DNA of 64,000 bases from Silurus meridionalis (GCF_014805685.1 NC_060893.1:10151273-10215272), one strand, 5' to 3'; counted from the stretch's first letter, positions 33,763 through 52,414 are shown. The notes: generated by a model not told the origin, from the letters alone. Numbers and translations are program-made.

Positions 33763-36700
33763 TCCCTCATGTTCTCTCTTACGCAGCCCTAAACATTTAG
33801 TTTCTCTCTTTTCCACACATGCTGTTTCTCTCATAAAGGTATTATCTTTTATATAGTCACTCCCATACACAAATTATATTTCTTTTTTTTTTTCAACTCA
33901 GCGTATATCATTTCCTCAACTCTTCAGACACACAACACACATCTATCCGCTTCAATCTTTTAAAGAGCTTGCCACCTCAGCTGTACAAGAAAATTAATTC
34001 AATTCAGTATTGCAGTGCATGAGATGAATGCACTGTTGCAGCAGTAGTAGCTGGGTAGATTATTCTATTAAATATATTAATGAATAACATGGAAACAGGA
34101 AACAACTCCTGCTCCAGTTCCCAGTGCTGCTGTAATTATATAGGATGTGGTCCCTCCTCAAAAGATTATGAAGCATACACTTATGAATGAAATGACTGAC
34201 AGAAGGTCTTGGCAAGTCTATAAAATACAATCTCCTGTACTGAGTTATTTTTAGTACATACCCCAGGCATGCATTACTCAATGGACTCCATACTTTGTGA
34301 AATTAATCGAGCCATTTAATAACAGCAGGATACATCGAAATAAATAGATATCAATATCTGTACCGAAAGTACTAGAGTTTATGTTCAAGATATGATGCCA
34401 TGGGAAGTTGTTCATGTCTATAAATGCTATTTCCACTCATGGGTAATGACAGGATGACAAATGAACTGTGCCACTGTCTCTTACTTTTCGAAAAACATTG
34501 GAGAACACAGTACATTAGTGTTTTTTTAAAGTTATGTTTCATATGCTCTAATAAAACTGATTTCATTTGTGAAAGACTCCATTCTTATGAAAGCTGAATT
34601 CTAAATGCTTAGGCCATTTTTTTGCATATCCCAGCTCATTAGGACTGAAGAAAACTGTGTTCAGAATTATAGAAGTTAGACATAATGATACTGTTCTGAA
34701 AGTCAAAGGCTCCTAGCAGTCACACACAATTTTCTGAACTCACCCTTTGTGTGGAAAAGAGGAAATGAATGAGTGTTCTAAGATGATATTGCCTCCTGCT
34801 TTAAATTAATATTTTTCAGTGTGAAGAAAATTGGTATTATACCTTGATGACTATAGAGATGATAGAGGAAGGCACATCACAGCATGTACATATAATTTTT
34901 AGATCAAAAAGTAATTTAGGAGTGCATTTTTGATTGTGTGTGGTCCTTCACACTTATCAAGCACAGATAGAACCTTCAGTGGAAAAAATCTAGGAACAAA
35001 TTGTGTAAATGTATTATTTTTATACTAAAGGTCTTTCTGCCCTCTGCTGGAAAAACGTGTGATAGTATGACTGCGAAATGATAATTCTGTCTGACACAAA
35101 ATGCTAGCCATTATGAAGACACAACATATACTAAAACTAATAAAATTTTTCTTTTCATTTCCACCCACCTTTAAAAATATGCTTCATTTTGCTCCTTTTG
35201 ATAATTTTTCATTAATTCATTACTAATCGATCATTTATATCAGAAAGGAATGTTTATTATACCAACGTAAAGCACAAAAAACCAAAGGAAAGAAAGAAAA
35301 ATAGAAAAAAAAAAACGTTAATGTGGACTTTATATGTAGCTCTTTCCCTGAAGTCAACAATACATTCCATGTTGGGGTGGACAGCAGTAACATCAACATC
35401 AACATCAACACACAAATAACATCTATCTACACATGGCACTAGGTTTGATAAGATTCACAGATTTACCAAGCACCACATGACACACTATACATAGACAACT
35501 ACCTTTTTAGTTCAATTAACCAATTGCCACTCATTCACTTACACCATAAACAAGGTTTTATCTACTTTTATTACTACATATGCATTTAGATTGCAGTAGG
35601 TGTTGGCAATAGATACCCGGCTTCGCTGCTGCTGGTGCATCTGACATAAAACGTGATTTTTAATATAATTTTATCATATTACTTTGTACACTTTTAGATA
35701 TATCTAGTTAAACTCTAGGAAAACTAAAATACCAAATGGAAACTTTAATGGAAAGTCAGCAGTTTTAGTGCAGTAGAAAGTTAAGAATGAAATTCATCCT
35801 GGGAAGTTTATGTTTCATGCTGATCCAGCACTAGTTTCATGAGCACTCAAGAAAACTGGCAACTTCTACGAACTCTATGCCTAAAGCCCTAAACATGATA
35901 GACCCTGTTGGTGAAAAGGCTATGATACACTGAACATCATACCCTCTCACACTTGCTAAACAATAATATTTAAAAACAAAAGTGAAATTAAAGAACTGCA
36001 AACGTACACACTAATGTACACATGATACATAAGCGCATGGACTATTTCACAGTTCTTGGGATGAGATGCTTTTTTACAAGCATTGTTTGAGATATTTTGA
36101 TTACATATTTCATAAACTGTACATGTATAGTGTAATCTACTTACTTATTCATTTTCATATATCGGTTTTTAATTTAAGCATACTTAAGAGTATATAAGGT
36201 CTGTTTATTTCTGTAGCTTAAAATCTAACCACATACCACTAACTCATTCAGACTATTGAGAAAGTCAAGTGTTAAACGTGTAACAATAGTCTGTCCTGTA
36301 TTAATTACACAAATGACATGTATTGAAATACAACAGCCTAATCACTTTACAAGGATTCAAGGATTTACATATACTCAAAAACCATATAATATGAGAATTT
36401 TTCACATGTACGAGTCACTGAGTCACAGCAAATATTTACACAAAATAAATCATTATGTAAAATCCATATTTGTATTAGGATGTAACAAAATGGTAAAAGT
36501 TGCTAATGGATTCATACGGGTAATAATTTTCATGTAATTGAAACAGAAACTAGTGTGCTTTAGCTGCAAGTACTTATCTCCAGCGTTTCTTTGATAAATA
36601 TCTCAAAAACGAAAAGTTAATAAGACTTTATGACTTTACATAAAAGGACAGAAAGATTCGCTCCCAAATTTGGAATTAATTATTACATAATAAAGCTGAA

Positions 36701-38206
36701 TTAGAACAATATTTCAATGATGGCAACATTAAATCAGATTAGGCCAGAAAAGATTAAAATCAGTATTTCATGGGTTAGTGATTGTTTAAGTAGGCACTGA
36801 AGTCCAGCTTATGTAAAGGTTTTAGTATACACTTCAGTTCTTCTAAGACTGCATGTTTCTAAATATTGCAAAAGTTACCAGTCAAAGGAAACTATTTTAA
36901 TCCTATTTGAGGTACAAATATTAATACAGCCCAACTGTAGAATTCAATCAAATAAAAATACAATTAAACCATACCCTAAACAATTACAAAATCAATCAAT
37001 CATTCAATCAATTAATCAAAAGTAGTCATATAAGTGTATGGCTATTTGTGTCCTAGCAGACAAACTAGAGTGAGGTAATTCAAAACCAAGACAAATTGTT
37101 AAGACTTAGTGAAAGGCAAATGATGATGCTCTATAAATACGGAGAAACTGTGTTATTTAAAAGGTATTTCACACAAATCATTGTAACTGGTTTACAATTA
37201 TTACTCCTAGTGTTAGCCTTTAGCTGATTTAATGTCAAATAACCATATAGAAATACAAAGATAAAGACAGGTCATCAAGGGCTCCAACACTACTTAAACA
37301 CAATGGAATGTTTCCTTACTTAAGTTGTACTTTTGGCAGGGGGATAAAATACAGCCATTCGAAGTGCCTTGATACCACAAAGATGTAATTTATTACTGGT
37401 TGGTTTTAAAGTAGCATCTCAATTCATGTCCAGGAAGCCCATTGACCCTCTCACAAGCTTTTCCTGCTATTAAACACTTAACCTGCATGTATGATGATTA
37501 ACTTCTGAGCTGAATCAGGTGTGTTAAGAGGAAGGAAATTTTATCTGCAGCGCCGCAGGCCTCTGGAGTAAGAGGTGAGAAACTCTAATCTTGAACAACA
37601 AAAACAATACTACACACTACCATATAGACAACTGAGGCAATTTTTAAATGCCTCATTGTATAGTTAAAAATTTAATTGGTCAGTTATTTGCTCTGATTCT
37701 TTTTGTTAACCACCTTTCTAAAACCCCTGTAAGGCCAGGTTTATACTTGCTTTTAACTATGCACATGTGTATGGAAGATAGCATCCACCTATATCCTGCA
37801 CTTTGTTTGTTGAGGTGCATGTTTGTGTGCATGTGGTACAGTATTAGTTGATGCAGGTGAGTGTTCAGTGCCCAAACTAAATAGTGTAGGCAGTATAGTG
37901 CAATTTGGTATAATGTCTGCCATAGACTAAACAAACTAGAGATGTTTGTCAAATGACACACTTGGGTAATATTCTAGACAGTTTTTGTGCATTAAAACAA
38001 ATCAATTCCCCTTCTACATGGGAAATGTCTGTTTTGCATTATAACATGAAAACCTGATGGACATGGATATTTGTGGCACTGACAAGCCACTTTACATGAT
38101 GTGGATGTTGTTTGTTCACTTACACTGTAGCTGAACACACAAGCATAGTCACATGTCAAGTATAAAACAGGCCTTACACTCCTAACAGTTTCCTACTTGA
38201 TGCATA
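32827..38206. other. Intergenic region between insyn1 and scamp5
   Basis: Contains (TA)n at 33103-33152 and (CT)n at 33719-33760. The segment next to 38207 is expected to hold the scamp5 3' UTR, whose length cannot be read. No coding exon recognised. Confidence 0.5.
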
Positions 38207-41200
38207 TTACATGGGGTCGTTATAGTTGTAAGTGGGCGGGGCTGAGTACTGTTGGCCCTCCATTGCCCCCTGGGCTGCCCCCATAGCTGCCTGTTGGGCT
38301 GCTTGTTGTACGTGGGGGTTTTTCCAAGCACCTGTTGTCCATTCCTCCTGGGCCTTGCTCATACTACCTCCACTACCACGGTAGAGGTTATGGACCTGCA
38401 AACAAAAAGGTATGAAAGCAGTAATTTTTTAAGTTATCTTGCAGTTCCTATTCAGTAAATGATATTGTTTCATTTGATACCATCTTGTAATAAACATCAT
38501 TACAAATACATTGACTCATTTGGCTTTTACACAAAGAACCTTATGAATAATGCAGTATAATCAGCAGTTGATGATTATGTGCCCAAAAGCTAAGTTACAC
38601 TCACAATCATCTCATCATTTGCCCAAACCATGTATCACTAAGTGTGAGTATTACAAATAAGAAAGTGATGGAAAAAGCAATTGTTTGCAATATCAGAAAG
38701 AAAATGATGTACCTTGGTGAGGGCAATGAAAGACAACACAGCAACAGCTGTGAACATAATAGTGGGAATCAGCATGACCACAGCAGAGCCGATATTAGTG
38801 CTGAAGAATGTGATGGTGGCCAGCCACCCACTGTAATGAAAAGATACATGAACAACATTGGAAACATTTGCTTGCTACATCAAACAACAACAAATATCTA
38901 AAACTAATACAAAACAAAAAAAAATGTAACTTTTCTGCAAACTCCATATCCAAAGCCCTTACCAGACTCCCCAGCCCGGGATGCCCACTGCTTGGATAAT
39001 ACTGATCACAACCTGAGCCATGAATACGAAGAAAAATGCCATGAAGTTGAAAGAGCTGTCAGTCCTGAAAAAAAGAGGTTATAACCATACGTTAATAACA
39101 ACTGGTCTAGTTTCAACACAATACACAATACATATTAGGTACTAAGTCTAAACATTTGCTAAGGAACCAAGCACAGCTTAATCTTTTTTTTTTTTTTTTT
39201 TTTCAGAAATATTGACAGGAAACAGCCAAATGCCAAATATATGTCATAACTGTTTTCTCAGCAACTCTATTTATAACTATTTCAGGTGTCATGCGACTGA
39301 ATAAATGTTAACCACATATACTGCAACTTGTAGTCAAATGCATTGTATAGATTAAATCTGATACATCTGTCATTCTCCATGATAATATGGAAATCCTGTC
39401 ATTATATCCAAACACAGAATTCTAGTTTTCTTCTTTCTTTGAAGTTGTTTTATGAATAAGATGGTTGCTGCTTCCAAAAAGTGTGACATTAAAGGCATAA
39501 GCATTTACACATGTGCAACACAGCTAAAATGCATCTTAGATCTCCTGAAGTGGTTTGTGATCAAATGTATATCTGCACAAAATGTGGCTTGGGTGCATTT
39601 ACACTTTCAATTACGTGTATATTCTGCACTGGGATATATTCCTGATACTAAAGACACATGGAACAACCCACTCGAACGTGTAAAGGCGGTCTGAAACTAA
39701 AAACGTGTTAATAAAGTGCAAAATACAACAGGCATACTAGTAAGACTCAGATTCTTGTTCTTCTGAACTCACTTAAAAGCTTTGTAGATGGGCCGGAACC
39801 AGCACACATAAGAGCAAGGGGTGAACAGAATAAGCCACAATATAGCCATTCCAAAGTTAGTGGCTCCGCCGCCACCGCACATCCATGCCAGACAGCCAAT
39901 CAGATTCACTGCCAATGTAGCACTGTTTACTTAGTGAAAGAATAAAAGAATTTAAATAACAAAACTTGTGTACTAGTTTACATAAAAAGACAGAAATGTA
40001 ATTAATTTGATGACTACACATGAAAAAAATGGAGATAATCTCCTAATATATAATATAGAACTGTATTGATAAATGCTCAATTTTGATTGGTCAGGAGAAG
40101 TTACATTGTTTACAGTAGCAGCTTCAGCAGTAGTTATGGAGCAAATTACAGGTTTTATATTAATGCACTCATTTTAGTATACTGCTATGTCTATATTAAC
40201 AACGTTAACAGGCCTAAATGCTTAAAAAAAGGGGAAAAATTATAGAAAATGTGTTGGATATGATATTATATGGTAATATGGTGAACATTTTTATAAGAAT
40301 CTCAACTGTCAATGCTTTGCAATAGTCAGGGGTATGTTTTCTGACATTTTCATCTTGGGACTTTGCGATTTCATGTCAGAGTTTTTTTTGTTTGTTTTAT
40401 TAGATTAAAGGGAAAGAAAAAGAGAAACGGGTGAGAAAATGACTTATCCTAGATGTTACAACAGGAACTAACACGTTGTGGAGGTTCCACAACAATAAAT
40501 GTTGCATTGTTCTACCAACCAATGAAGTGTTTGACATTAACATTGGCACAATAGCATTGATCACCACCCCACTGTTAATTGTTTTTCTATAACAGCACAC
40601 ACTGTTGTGTTTTATTCCTTATGTAACCCCTTAAATTATTAATCATATTAAATAACTACTATGTTTTATAATGTAATTATATTGCATTATAATACGTGTG
40701 ACACACAACAATCAGCTACATTTAAACATCCAATATAAGCTAAATGATTAGTCTGTAGTTTAAAGACAGTGCTTGTATTTCTAATGTTCTTGGAACAGAT
40801 CTTTGACAGTCTTCTTTGTACAGGTATAAGTGGTAAAGTGTTGCATATTGTTTGGTAAATAATTAGGAAACAAGGAAATACAATGCAACAGACTTTAAAG
40901 TTCAGTGTCTTTCTACTTCCAATCTACAAAACAGTGCTTTCACTTCTGCAGTGTTTGGAGTGCAAACACAGCCAGAATTGTTAGGTTATACAGTACACAC
41001 CTCACTCAGAGTTACATAAAAATACATGAATGGTAACTGTGATAGAACCATAAATGTAAATAGATTTCAATGTACTTACAAATCCAGAGATGGTACAAGC
41101 GCTTGCACATGGTGCGGCTTTGATCTGGGATCTCGTTGAAGTCTTGATAAAAGCATGGCTTCAGGGGAATGAAACGGGGAAGAGGTGGGAAATTGTTTTC

Positions 41201-41375
41201 TGGGGGTGTAAAGGGTATATTATGAGTCAGCCATTGTATCACAACTTTTTATTCTTACACTAAAAATAATGGTGGTTTCACAATATTTTAAAAAGACAGT
41301 TGTAAGACCTGTTGTGCTTATAAAAAATTCCTATTTTTTCTAATTTAAATAAATAAAGAAACTCTTACCTGCCAT
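38207..41375 (-). CDS. scamp5: Secretory carrier-associated membrane protein 5
   Basis: Six coding exons joined in frame: 41369-41375, 41080-41199, 39773-39929, 38963-39064, 38713-38830, 38207-38395, giving 230 residues (the human protein is 235). SCAMPs are four-pass membrane proteins of secretory and endosomal vesicles; SCAMP5 is the brain-enriched form linked to synaptic vesicle recycling and regulated secretion (family knowledge). The N-terminus lacks NPF repeats, as expected for SCAMP5 ([18 protein letters not shown]). Conserved elements are [11 protein letters not shown], the four hydrophobic segments in exons 3-5 ([57 protein letters not shown]), the [11 protein letters not shown] loop, and the tail [20 protein letters not shown]. 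The first exon contributes only ATGGCAG. It is divergent from parp16, 7 kb away. Confidence 0.95.
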
Positions 41376-42975
41376 GAAGATTCTTTTTTTAGATCCCTGA
41401 TGTTAGGTGTCAATATTCTGTAACCTAAATAAACAGTTCTTCATGAGAACACACACTTGTTATAAATTTTGAAACATGGTCATGAGATCATTTTGTCTAG
41501 TGGATTCTTTGAAAAACTGCCACCACCACCACCACCACCACCGGCTATGGCTACGTCTCAACTCTTTATGACTAAACTAGTAAGCAGGTGGTGGACTACT
41601 ACTTTCACACACTGTTTAGTGCACTTCACTGGAGGGTCTGTGCGTTTTCGGACGCAGCCTACAACCATTTCCACTGGAGGCGCTCGCACAGCCCAGCGGT
41701 GACGCGCCCCCTGGTGGTGGGATTAAACATATTCAAAAGGCCTCCTAGAAGATTTAGGAGTGAAGCATTCGTGACAGATTACAATCACCCTGTATTATTG
41801 TAACAATTACATCTCCATTTACATCATTATGCGTTTTGAAAAACAACAACAACAACAACAACAACAACAAAAAAGATTAAGCTTCATGTTGATGATAATG
41901 TAGAACCTATTTCTGTCCCGGGGACAGGGTTGGCATCTGCCGACCAGATAAAGAAATAATGGGAAGCAGAAAAAAAATCCCACCTCCCTAAAACGAGGAA
42001 ATACACACTTCACTATATATATTTCGCCCATTTTCAAGTAGTATCAGCATGTTATAGTAATAAAGGACATCCCGCCCTGGTTCTGGCGCGAATGATGAAA
42101 ATAAAAAATTGAATTCATTAAAGCAAGTCTGATCTTCTCCCTGGCCATCGGTTCTGTAGGCCAAAAGCACTTCTGCCAAGTGTATAAACACTATCAGTAA
42201 AATTTGGCTAAAATGCCCAGTCTGGGCGATTCTCTGGTACGATGAGAGAGGTGTGGAGGTCGGGGAGATCGCCCTTCAGGAGAAGATACCATGCTCCAGC
42301 AGCTAGCTCTATTCATACATCACTGGTTGCACATCATCCCCGATTTTTTTATCCTGTATATACCTCACACATCTCATCTGTATTTCGGATCTGTCAACGT
42401 TGCGCAAAATATCAGATAAGAAACATCACCTCACCTCACCTCGGTCCTCAGACTAACCAAGAAGGCTGATCCGTCCACTCCGATAAGCAACTTTCCATTC
42501 AAGGTGACTTTACTTTCACAGCGGAGACTCTGTTCGTTAAATGTCTCGTCTCATTTCAATGATTATGGATTTGAAACAATCACGTCACGAGCCTCCTACA
42601 CGCCGTGTGTCGCCAAGCCTCCGTTTCTCCTGGACTCAGATGTGGGGACGGTGATGAGGCGGATGATGATGCTGATGATGATGCTGTAGAGATTCAACCA
42701 ACGAACAGAGCTGCTCAGTAATCGCGATATTTCATTCCGGTACCGTGTCTTTCGTCGTTCAACGCCTACGATGCTTACTAGTCGCTCTCCTTGGTGCTGA
42801 AGCAAATGTAAAACATAACATAACATAACATAACATAACATGACATGACATGACATGACATGACATGACATGACGTGATATGACAGCATGCATAGCATAA
42901 CATAGCATAACATAGCATAACATAACATAACAACATAAAATTATATGATATTATATTATATGACAAAATGTAATA

Positions 42976-43038
<63 letters not shown>

Positions 43039-44227
43039 CATGATATATGACAAAACTGGGTCTGGCTGAACATACCTGTTTATGTTTATTGTTATTCAAT
43101 TATATTTCATTTGTATAGTGCTTTTAACAACACATTATTGCAAAACAGCTTTACAGAAATATAAAAATATAAATAGATGATACAGTACATTTGAATCGAT
43201 TTATATTTACATATATTGCCGGTTCTAATGCTGGATCATTAGCACATAGACTTAGAATACCATCAGTCTAAAACTCTGTCGGGAAAGAACAATTTCAAAC
43301 AGGTGTTTTTTTTTTTTAAGAAGTGTTCATTAATAACGGCGTAAAGAGGTAGGTCTTTGGATGCTATTTTAGGATGCAGTTTGGGTTTTTACTAAGATTA
43401 TGCTCCAGTTGATGCACAATGAGATTTCTGACAGACATACTGAGATCCAAACAAAAACAAGAGTGTCTGTCTGGGGGAATGATAGAATTTGGTAAGTGCC
43501 ATCTGCATAGCAATACTATGAAAACCCAGATGAAGATATGACCTTACCAAGAGATCAAGTGTAAATGTAGAACAGGAGCAGACTAAATACTGCATAAAAC
43601 TGCATGAAACAGATAAAAATACAGAATAAATGAAATAATATTTCACCATTGAAATATTCTTATATCCAACTTATTAAATGGTAGCAAATCCCTTAAATGA
43701 CCCACCAAAAATGTGCATTCTTTTTTGTGATGTTTTATCAGACTTTTACCACAGCTTTCTTTAAGTGCTGTTTGTTCTATGAATTTTCTCACTCCTGTGC
43801 TTGTTCAAGGGCTCTGATTGAGTTTCTTTAGTTTGTATCTTTAAAATGGCTTGCTATCCTTCTATAGCTCACTGGTCCTCCTGTTGTTTCATCCTTTTTA
43901 ACAGCACATGCAGAGTATTAAATGTTTAAACAATAAATAAAAAGGAAACGGCTGGGAAATCCAGGCAACAGGAAACATGTTCATTTGATCACTTTACATA
44001 TCGGTGGGCTCAAATTAAATATTGCATGTTCCAAGCTGTTTAAGGCAACTAGATATGCATACTGTATCAGGAAAATAAAGCTGAAATTCTAATCTATCGA
44101 AATACTTTTGATCATATTGTGTGTTCATAAAAACAACAATAACGATAATGTAGATCTCTAGAGGATAATGTAGACTGCCACACACATGCTGATTCTTTTC
44201 TAAAAATGTATTAATATATATAGATTA
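41376..44227. other. Scamp5 upstream region with simple repeats
   Basis: Holds (CCA)n at 41521-41542, (AAC)n at 41843-41870, pentamer arrays at 42815-42935, (TA)n at 42979-43033 and a fragment of a dispersed repeat at 43095-43165. A less AT-rich block at 42050-42780 could hold the scamp5 promoter/first exon; this is inference. Confidence 0.5.
42815..42935. repeat. Pentanucleotide array (ATAAC)n / (ATGAC)n / (ATAGC-ATAAC)n
   Basis: Consecutive arrays of related five-base units that change from CATAA to CATGA and then CATAG/CATAA. A stepwise mutated satellite. Confidence 0.85.
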
Positions 44228-45177
44228 CAGTGGAACCCGGTTATGTCGATGTCCTAGGGGGTCGCCAAAAAGCATAGAGGTAACCGATGATCGAGATAAA
44301 CGAAAATCAAAATGGCGGCAATATATTAACGTGCTTGAAATTTCTTTATGTACATGATGTGCGTTAATAAATGAGAATGTGCATGCATGTGTTTTTGAAG
44401 GTTTTTTTTTTTACACAACAGCGTTGCCGTGATTTGTTTGATGAAGGCATGCTATAAAAATACATACAGTACATGTTTATCTGTCAGGAATCCACCTGCC
44501 ACGCCCCCTTCTGCGCCCCCTTCAGCGTGTCAGGTGCTTTTCTCTGACGCTTTCTCTGAAGCTCTCGGCTTCAATCGCGCACATATGGTGCTCGTTTATC
44601 ATCATCACCAGCTCCTATTTAAACTTCCACACTCTCACTGTCTGTTATTGTTAGTATATTTTGGTTCACGGCGGTCGTTGTTATCGTGCATGCATATCCC
44701 GGTACGTGCCTTCCCACCGGCACTCTCTCAACAGCTGCGCTTTTCTTTCCAAAGCGCACCGGCGGCGATCCTGCCGGTGTTCATTCTATGATTTTGGATG
44801 GTCATCCCACGTTCCGCGCCGCCAATCGCGGCTTTCCCCTCCCGTTCATCGCATAACATTTAACAACAAAAGGCATATGTGCACTAACTAACAGCAGAGA
44901 TTCACCAGTATACAATACAACACCTGTAGCAGCTGTAAGACTTGATTTTTCCGCCACTTCCGCGAGTTCTTCTGCGGCTGCACCGAGATAACCGACGTTA
45001 AATGGCAAATTTTTTTCCCCCTTGTGCTCGAGATATTAGGGTTCGGCGACATAAAAAAAGTCGACATAACCGATACAAAATGCTTAAAAAAAGCGAGAAT
45101 TTGGCGGTTCCACTTCAAAAACGTCGACTTAATAGGGTTGTCGAGGTAACCGAGGGCGAGATAACCGGGTTCCACTG
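44228..45177. mobile_element. Non-autonomous pogo/Tigger-like transposon, 950 bp
   Basis: TA-flanked terminal repeats: CAGTGGAACCCGGTTATGTC at the left and GATAACCGGGTTCCACTG at the right, with inner repeats rich in GGTAACCGA and GTCGACGT-like words. There is no transposase. A possible nested LTR-like segment begins TGTCAGGAATCCACC near 44482 and has TATTTAAA near 44616. Confidence 0.75.
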
Positions 45178-45695
45178 TATATAGATTTTTTATTGCACAC
45201 AAGAAAGAGATCTAGTAATTTAGTTTGAAGTGAGTATTCTTTAATGATACCTGGTCATACAATTGTTCAGCCAAACAACTGTAAAAATGACATGGCATGG
45301 TGGTAAGTTGTCAATAAAGCAGGAGTCAATGTAGTGTTGCAGTGAAAGCAAGAAAAGATGGTCCCATAGCAACACAAAGAGAATGCAACATTTCAACCGA
45401 AAGCACATGAAAGCTCATAAAAATACATGGCAGATAAAATATTTTGACCTGATATTAAATGGAAAGGGGTTTTTAAGTGTAAATCATATAATAAAACAAT
45501 CATGTTACAACCTATAACTTATTAGCATTTTTTTTTTTAATTATTATTAAAGCATGGATTTTGCATGCATCTCAAATAAAGCATTGTAATATTGGAGGTA
45601 TCTGTATCAGGTATCAATAAAAGAGGTATCAGTTACTCAAACATACCCAGTCAGACTGAGCGTAAACAAACTTTAGCCTGAATACAGTATGTGAG

Positions 45696-45741
<46 letters not shown>

Positions 45742-47060
45742 AGACACACACACTTGAATACACAGTGTCAGTATCACGCTTGTAACTGCACTTCACATCA
45801 TATTAATAAAACACAAAAGAATGTAAAATTTTGTTATCTAATGAATGTATCCATGCTGAACAACCACCATATAGAACACAAGCAGATGATGATGATGATC
45901 AGGTGATCAGGAATGTCTCTGTTCTCAGTCATGTTTACATCGCTGACTCCCTCTGTCTCATCCACGTTAACCCCATAATTCTTGTTGCCTTTTGCCTTGC
46001 TCATTGTTATCCTTATAGGCTAGCCTACATCTATGTTGCCAGGAAATGATACACCAGTGGTAGTTTGACAAGAAAAAGGTTGATGGGCTAAAAACGGCAC
46101 ACAATGAGAGTAGAAGTAGAACTAGTAGAAGTAGAAAGTACAGATATTTGTGTAAAAAATTTAATGACAAAGTAAAAAGTTGTCTGAGAAGTTGTCTAAA
46201 TAGTGAAGTAAAGTACTGATATCGTAAAATTATTTTATTTAAGTACAGTAACAAAGTATTTGTACCTCACTACTTTCCACCTCTGCTAGACACACAATCA
46301 GACACACATTAAGGACACACACCTAAGCTCAGTTACACACTCGGTATGTGCATGTACACACACATCACAACTAGAAATCGAAAAAGGAAGACATGCTACG
46401 ACTCAGTGATCATGGCCTAGGCAAACACTGAGACCTGCAGGAGCTAGTAACAGAGACACATTTCACTCAGATCTGTCTGCATTATAACCACATCAGACAA
46501 AAATATAACTTCTTTTCTTTGAGCACTGAGCACAAACTCAGCTGTGATTTAGGGGAAACATAAAGGCAGGGCACATGTTCATATTCACACTTCATCATAT
46601 AAGAAACACATAATCTGTAATCTTATGTAACCTGATATAAACCTAATAATACCTGCATGTCATCGCGAATGTGCATATTTATTAGCAAATGTGTTAATAT
46701 GATTTATGTGTATTTATGGTGTTTATTTTACTCATTACTTTCATTCTGTTTCTTTGTGTTTTCATTTTCCATTTACGTCACTTTATATTCAGCTAAAGCA
46801 ACACTGTTAAACCATTCCTGCCATTAAAGCACTCTGACCTGAACTTTTAACACTTTTATTATGACATGTTATAATGTGTGCACCATTCTTTTATCAAATA
46901 AAGTGCATTTTCCCCTAATAGCTACTCAAGAGAGTAGAATAGGTAAAAGGTAAATACATAAGTAAATAGATAGTTGAAAATACATGGGTGAAGAACACAA
47001 ACAGATCATTATTACGAATATAATTCATTATTTGGTCTAAATCGTATTTGTACAAAATTA
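45178..47060. other. Non-coding spacer
   Basis: Contains a (GA)n tract at 45691-45737 and no recognised gene. Confidence 0.5.
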
Positions 47061-47072
47061 GAAAAGAGCAGT

Positions 47073-47237
47073 AAGAGAGAGAGAGAGACAGAAAGAAAGA
47101 AAGAGACAGAGAGTAAGAAAGGTAGAAAGACAGAAAAAAAGAGAGTTAGAGAGAGAGAGAGAGAGACAGAGAGAGAGAAAGACAGAGAGAAAGAGAGAGA
47201 GAGACAGAAAGAGACAGAGAGAAAGGGAGAAAGACAG

Positions 47238-47278
<41 letters not shown>

Positions 47279-47332
47279 AAGGGAGAAAGACAGAGAGAGA
47301 GAAAGAGAAAGAAAGACAGATAAAGACACACA
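47073..47332. repeat. GA-rich purine tract upstream of parp16
   Basis: About 260 bp of GAGA/GACAGAAAG repeats with almost no pyrimidines other than scattered C and T. It lies about 1.1 kb upstream of the parp16 start codon, near its presumed promoter. Confidence 0.85.
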
Positions 47333-48469
47333 GACACAGGGACACACACTGCGTGTTATTGGGTCTCGGTTTCTATGTTCTGTTCTTTCTGTCCAGGGTT
47401 GAGGATCTGCTCGTGATAAACCCAGACTGCAGTGTGTTGATTCTCGGTGTTGGATGGTGTGATCACAGGACTGAGTAGCGGGACACCCACTCACACTCTC
47501 TGATGACTGTCGTCTGAGCTGTAACTCAGGTGAGGAACATTAGATAACTGTAGATGTGAATAAGTGCTTGGAGGTGTTTTTTGGGTGTGTGCACCTTTTC
47601 CCAGCCAACACCAGCATTGATATATCGCAAGCTAACCCCTGTGTTCGCTTCGTTACAGTCATGCTAAGCTAGCAATCTCTGGCTGAACTAACTGCGTTCA
47701 GTTTGGTAAACAAACTCGCCAAATAAAAACAATAGCGATTAACTCGTTTCCTCGTCGTTTCGTGACACGAGTCGAAACCTAACAAGCGCTCACATAAAAA
47801 TAACTTTTTAGATTGTGGGAAACTCACCACTTTGTTGGTTAGCTTAGCTAGCTAGCTTCACTAAGCCTTGGCCTAGAGTGCTAACATATGTGCTACACCT
47901 GTGCAACATTAAAAGTAGGCCACACCTGTGGACAAACAAGTGCTGTGATTAACAGATTTCATAAAAAAAAGACAAAATTCCCATGAAATGACAGCTTGTG
48001 ACTAATGTTTTAACAAAAGTGCTGAGCATAAACACTAACACTGGTAACAGGGTAGCACTGAATACCTGCACTACACCCTGGAAAGATTGGGAAAGAAAAC
48101 TGATAAAACAAATACACTTTTACAATGGAGAGATTTAGAAATGTTTGTTGTGGGGGGGGGACTTTAGAAATCTGTCCCAAACATATCTGAAGTCATGGAG
48201 GCAATTATTTTCAGAGAAGCTTCCTGTTGTATGTAATGAAGGCAGTCACTTGTCTATATTCCATCTCTGAACCAAAAGCTGCTTATAATGAAGTTCCTTC
48301 AGCGATAATAGAACCTGAGAATAGTGCCATCTCACAATTTACAGGCTGAATTAAAATGTAACACAAAGTCCTGACCGTGTCAATCAAACAAAACGTCCTA
48401 TAGCTAACTCCCTATTTTTGCACAGGTTTTTGTTGCAAATACTTTTGCTTGTTTTTTCCAGTGTTGGGA

Positions 48470-52414
<3,945 letters not shown>

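Noticed and set aside
35257..37961. Small open frames in the insyn1-scamp5 interval
   Set aside because: Short, AT-driven and without motifs; most likely UTR or intergenic sequence.
42815..42935. Regular short array resembling a CRISPR or satellite
   Set aside because: Five-base units with no spacers in a vertebrate genome; simple sequence, not CRISPR.
47012..47494. Ser/Leu-rich minus-strand frame of 160 codons
   Set aside because: It is the complement of the GA-rich tract upstream of parp16.
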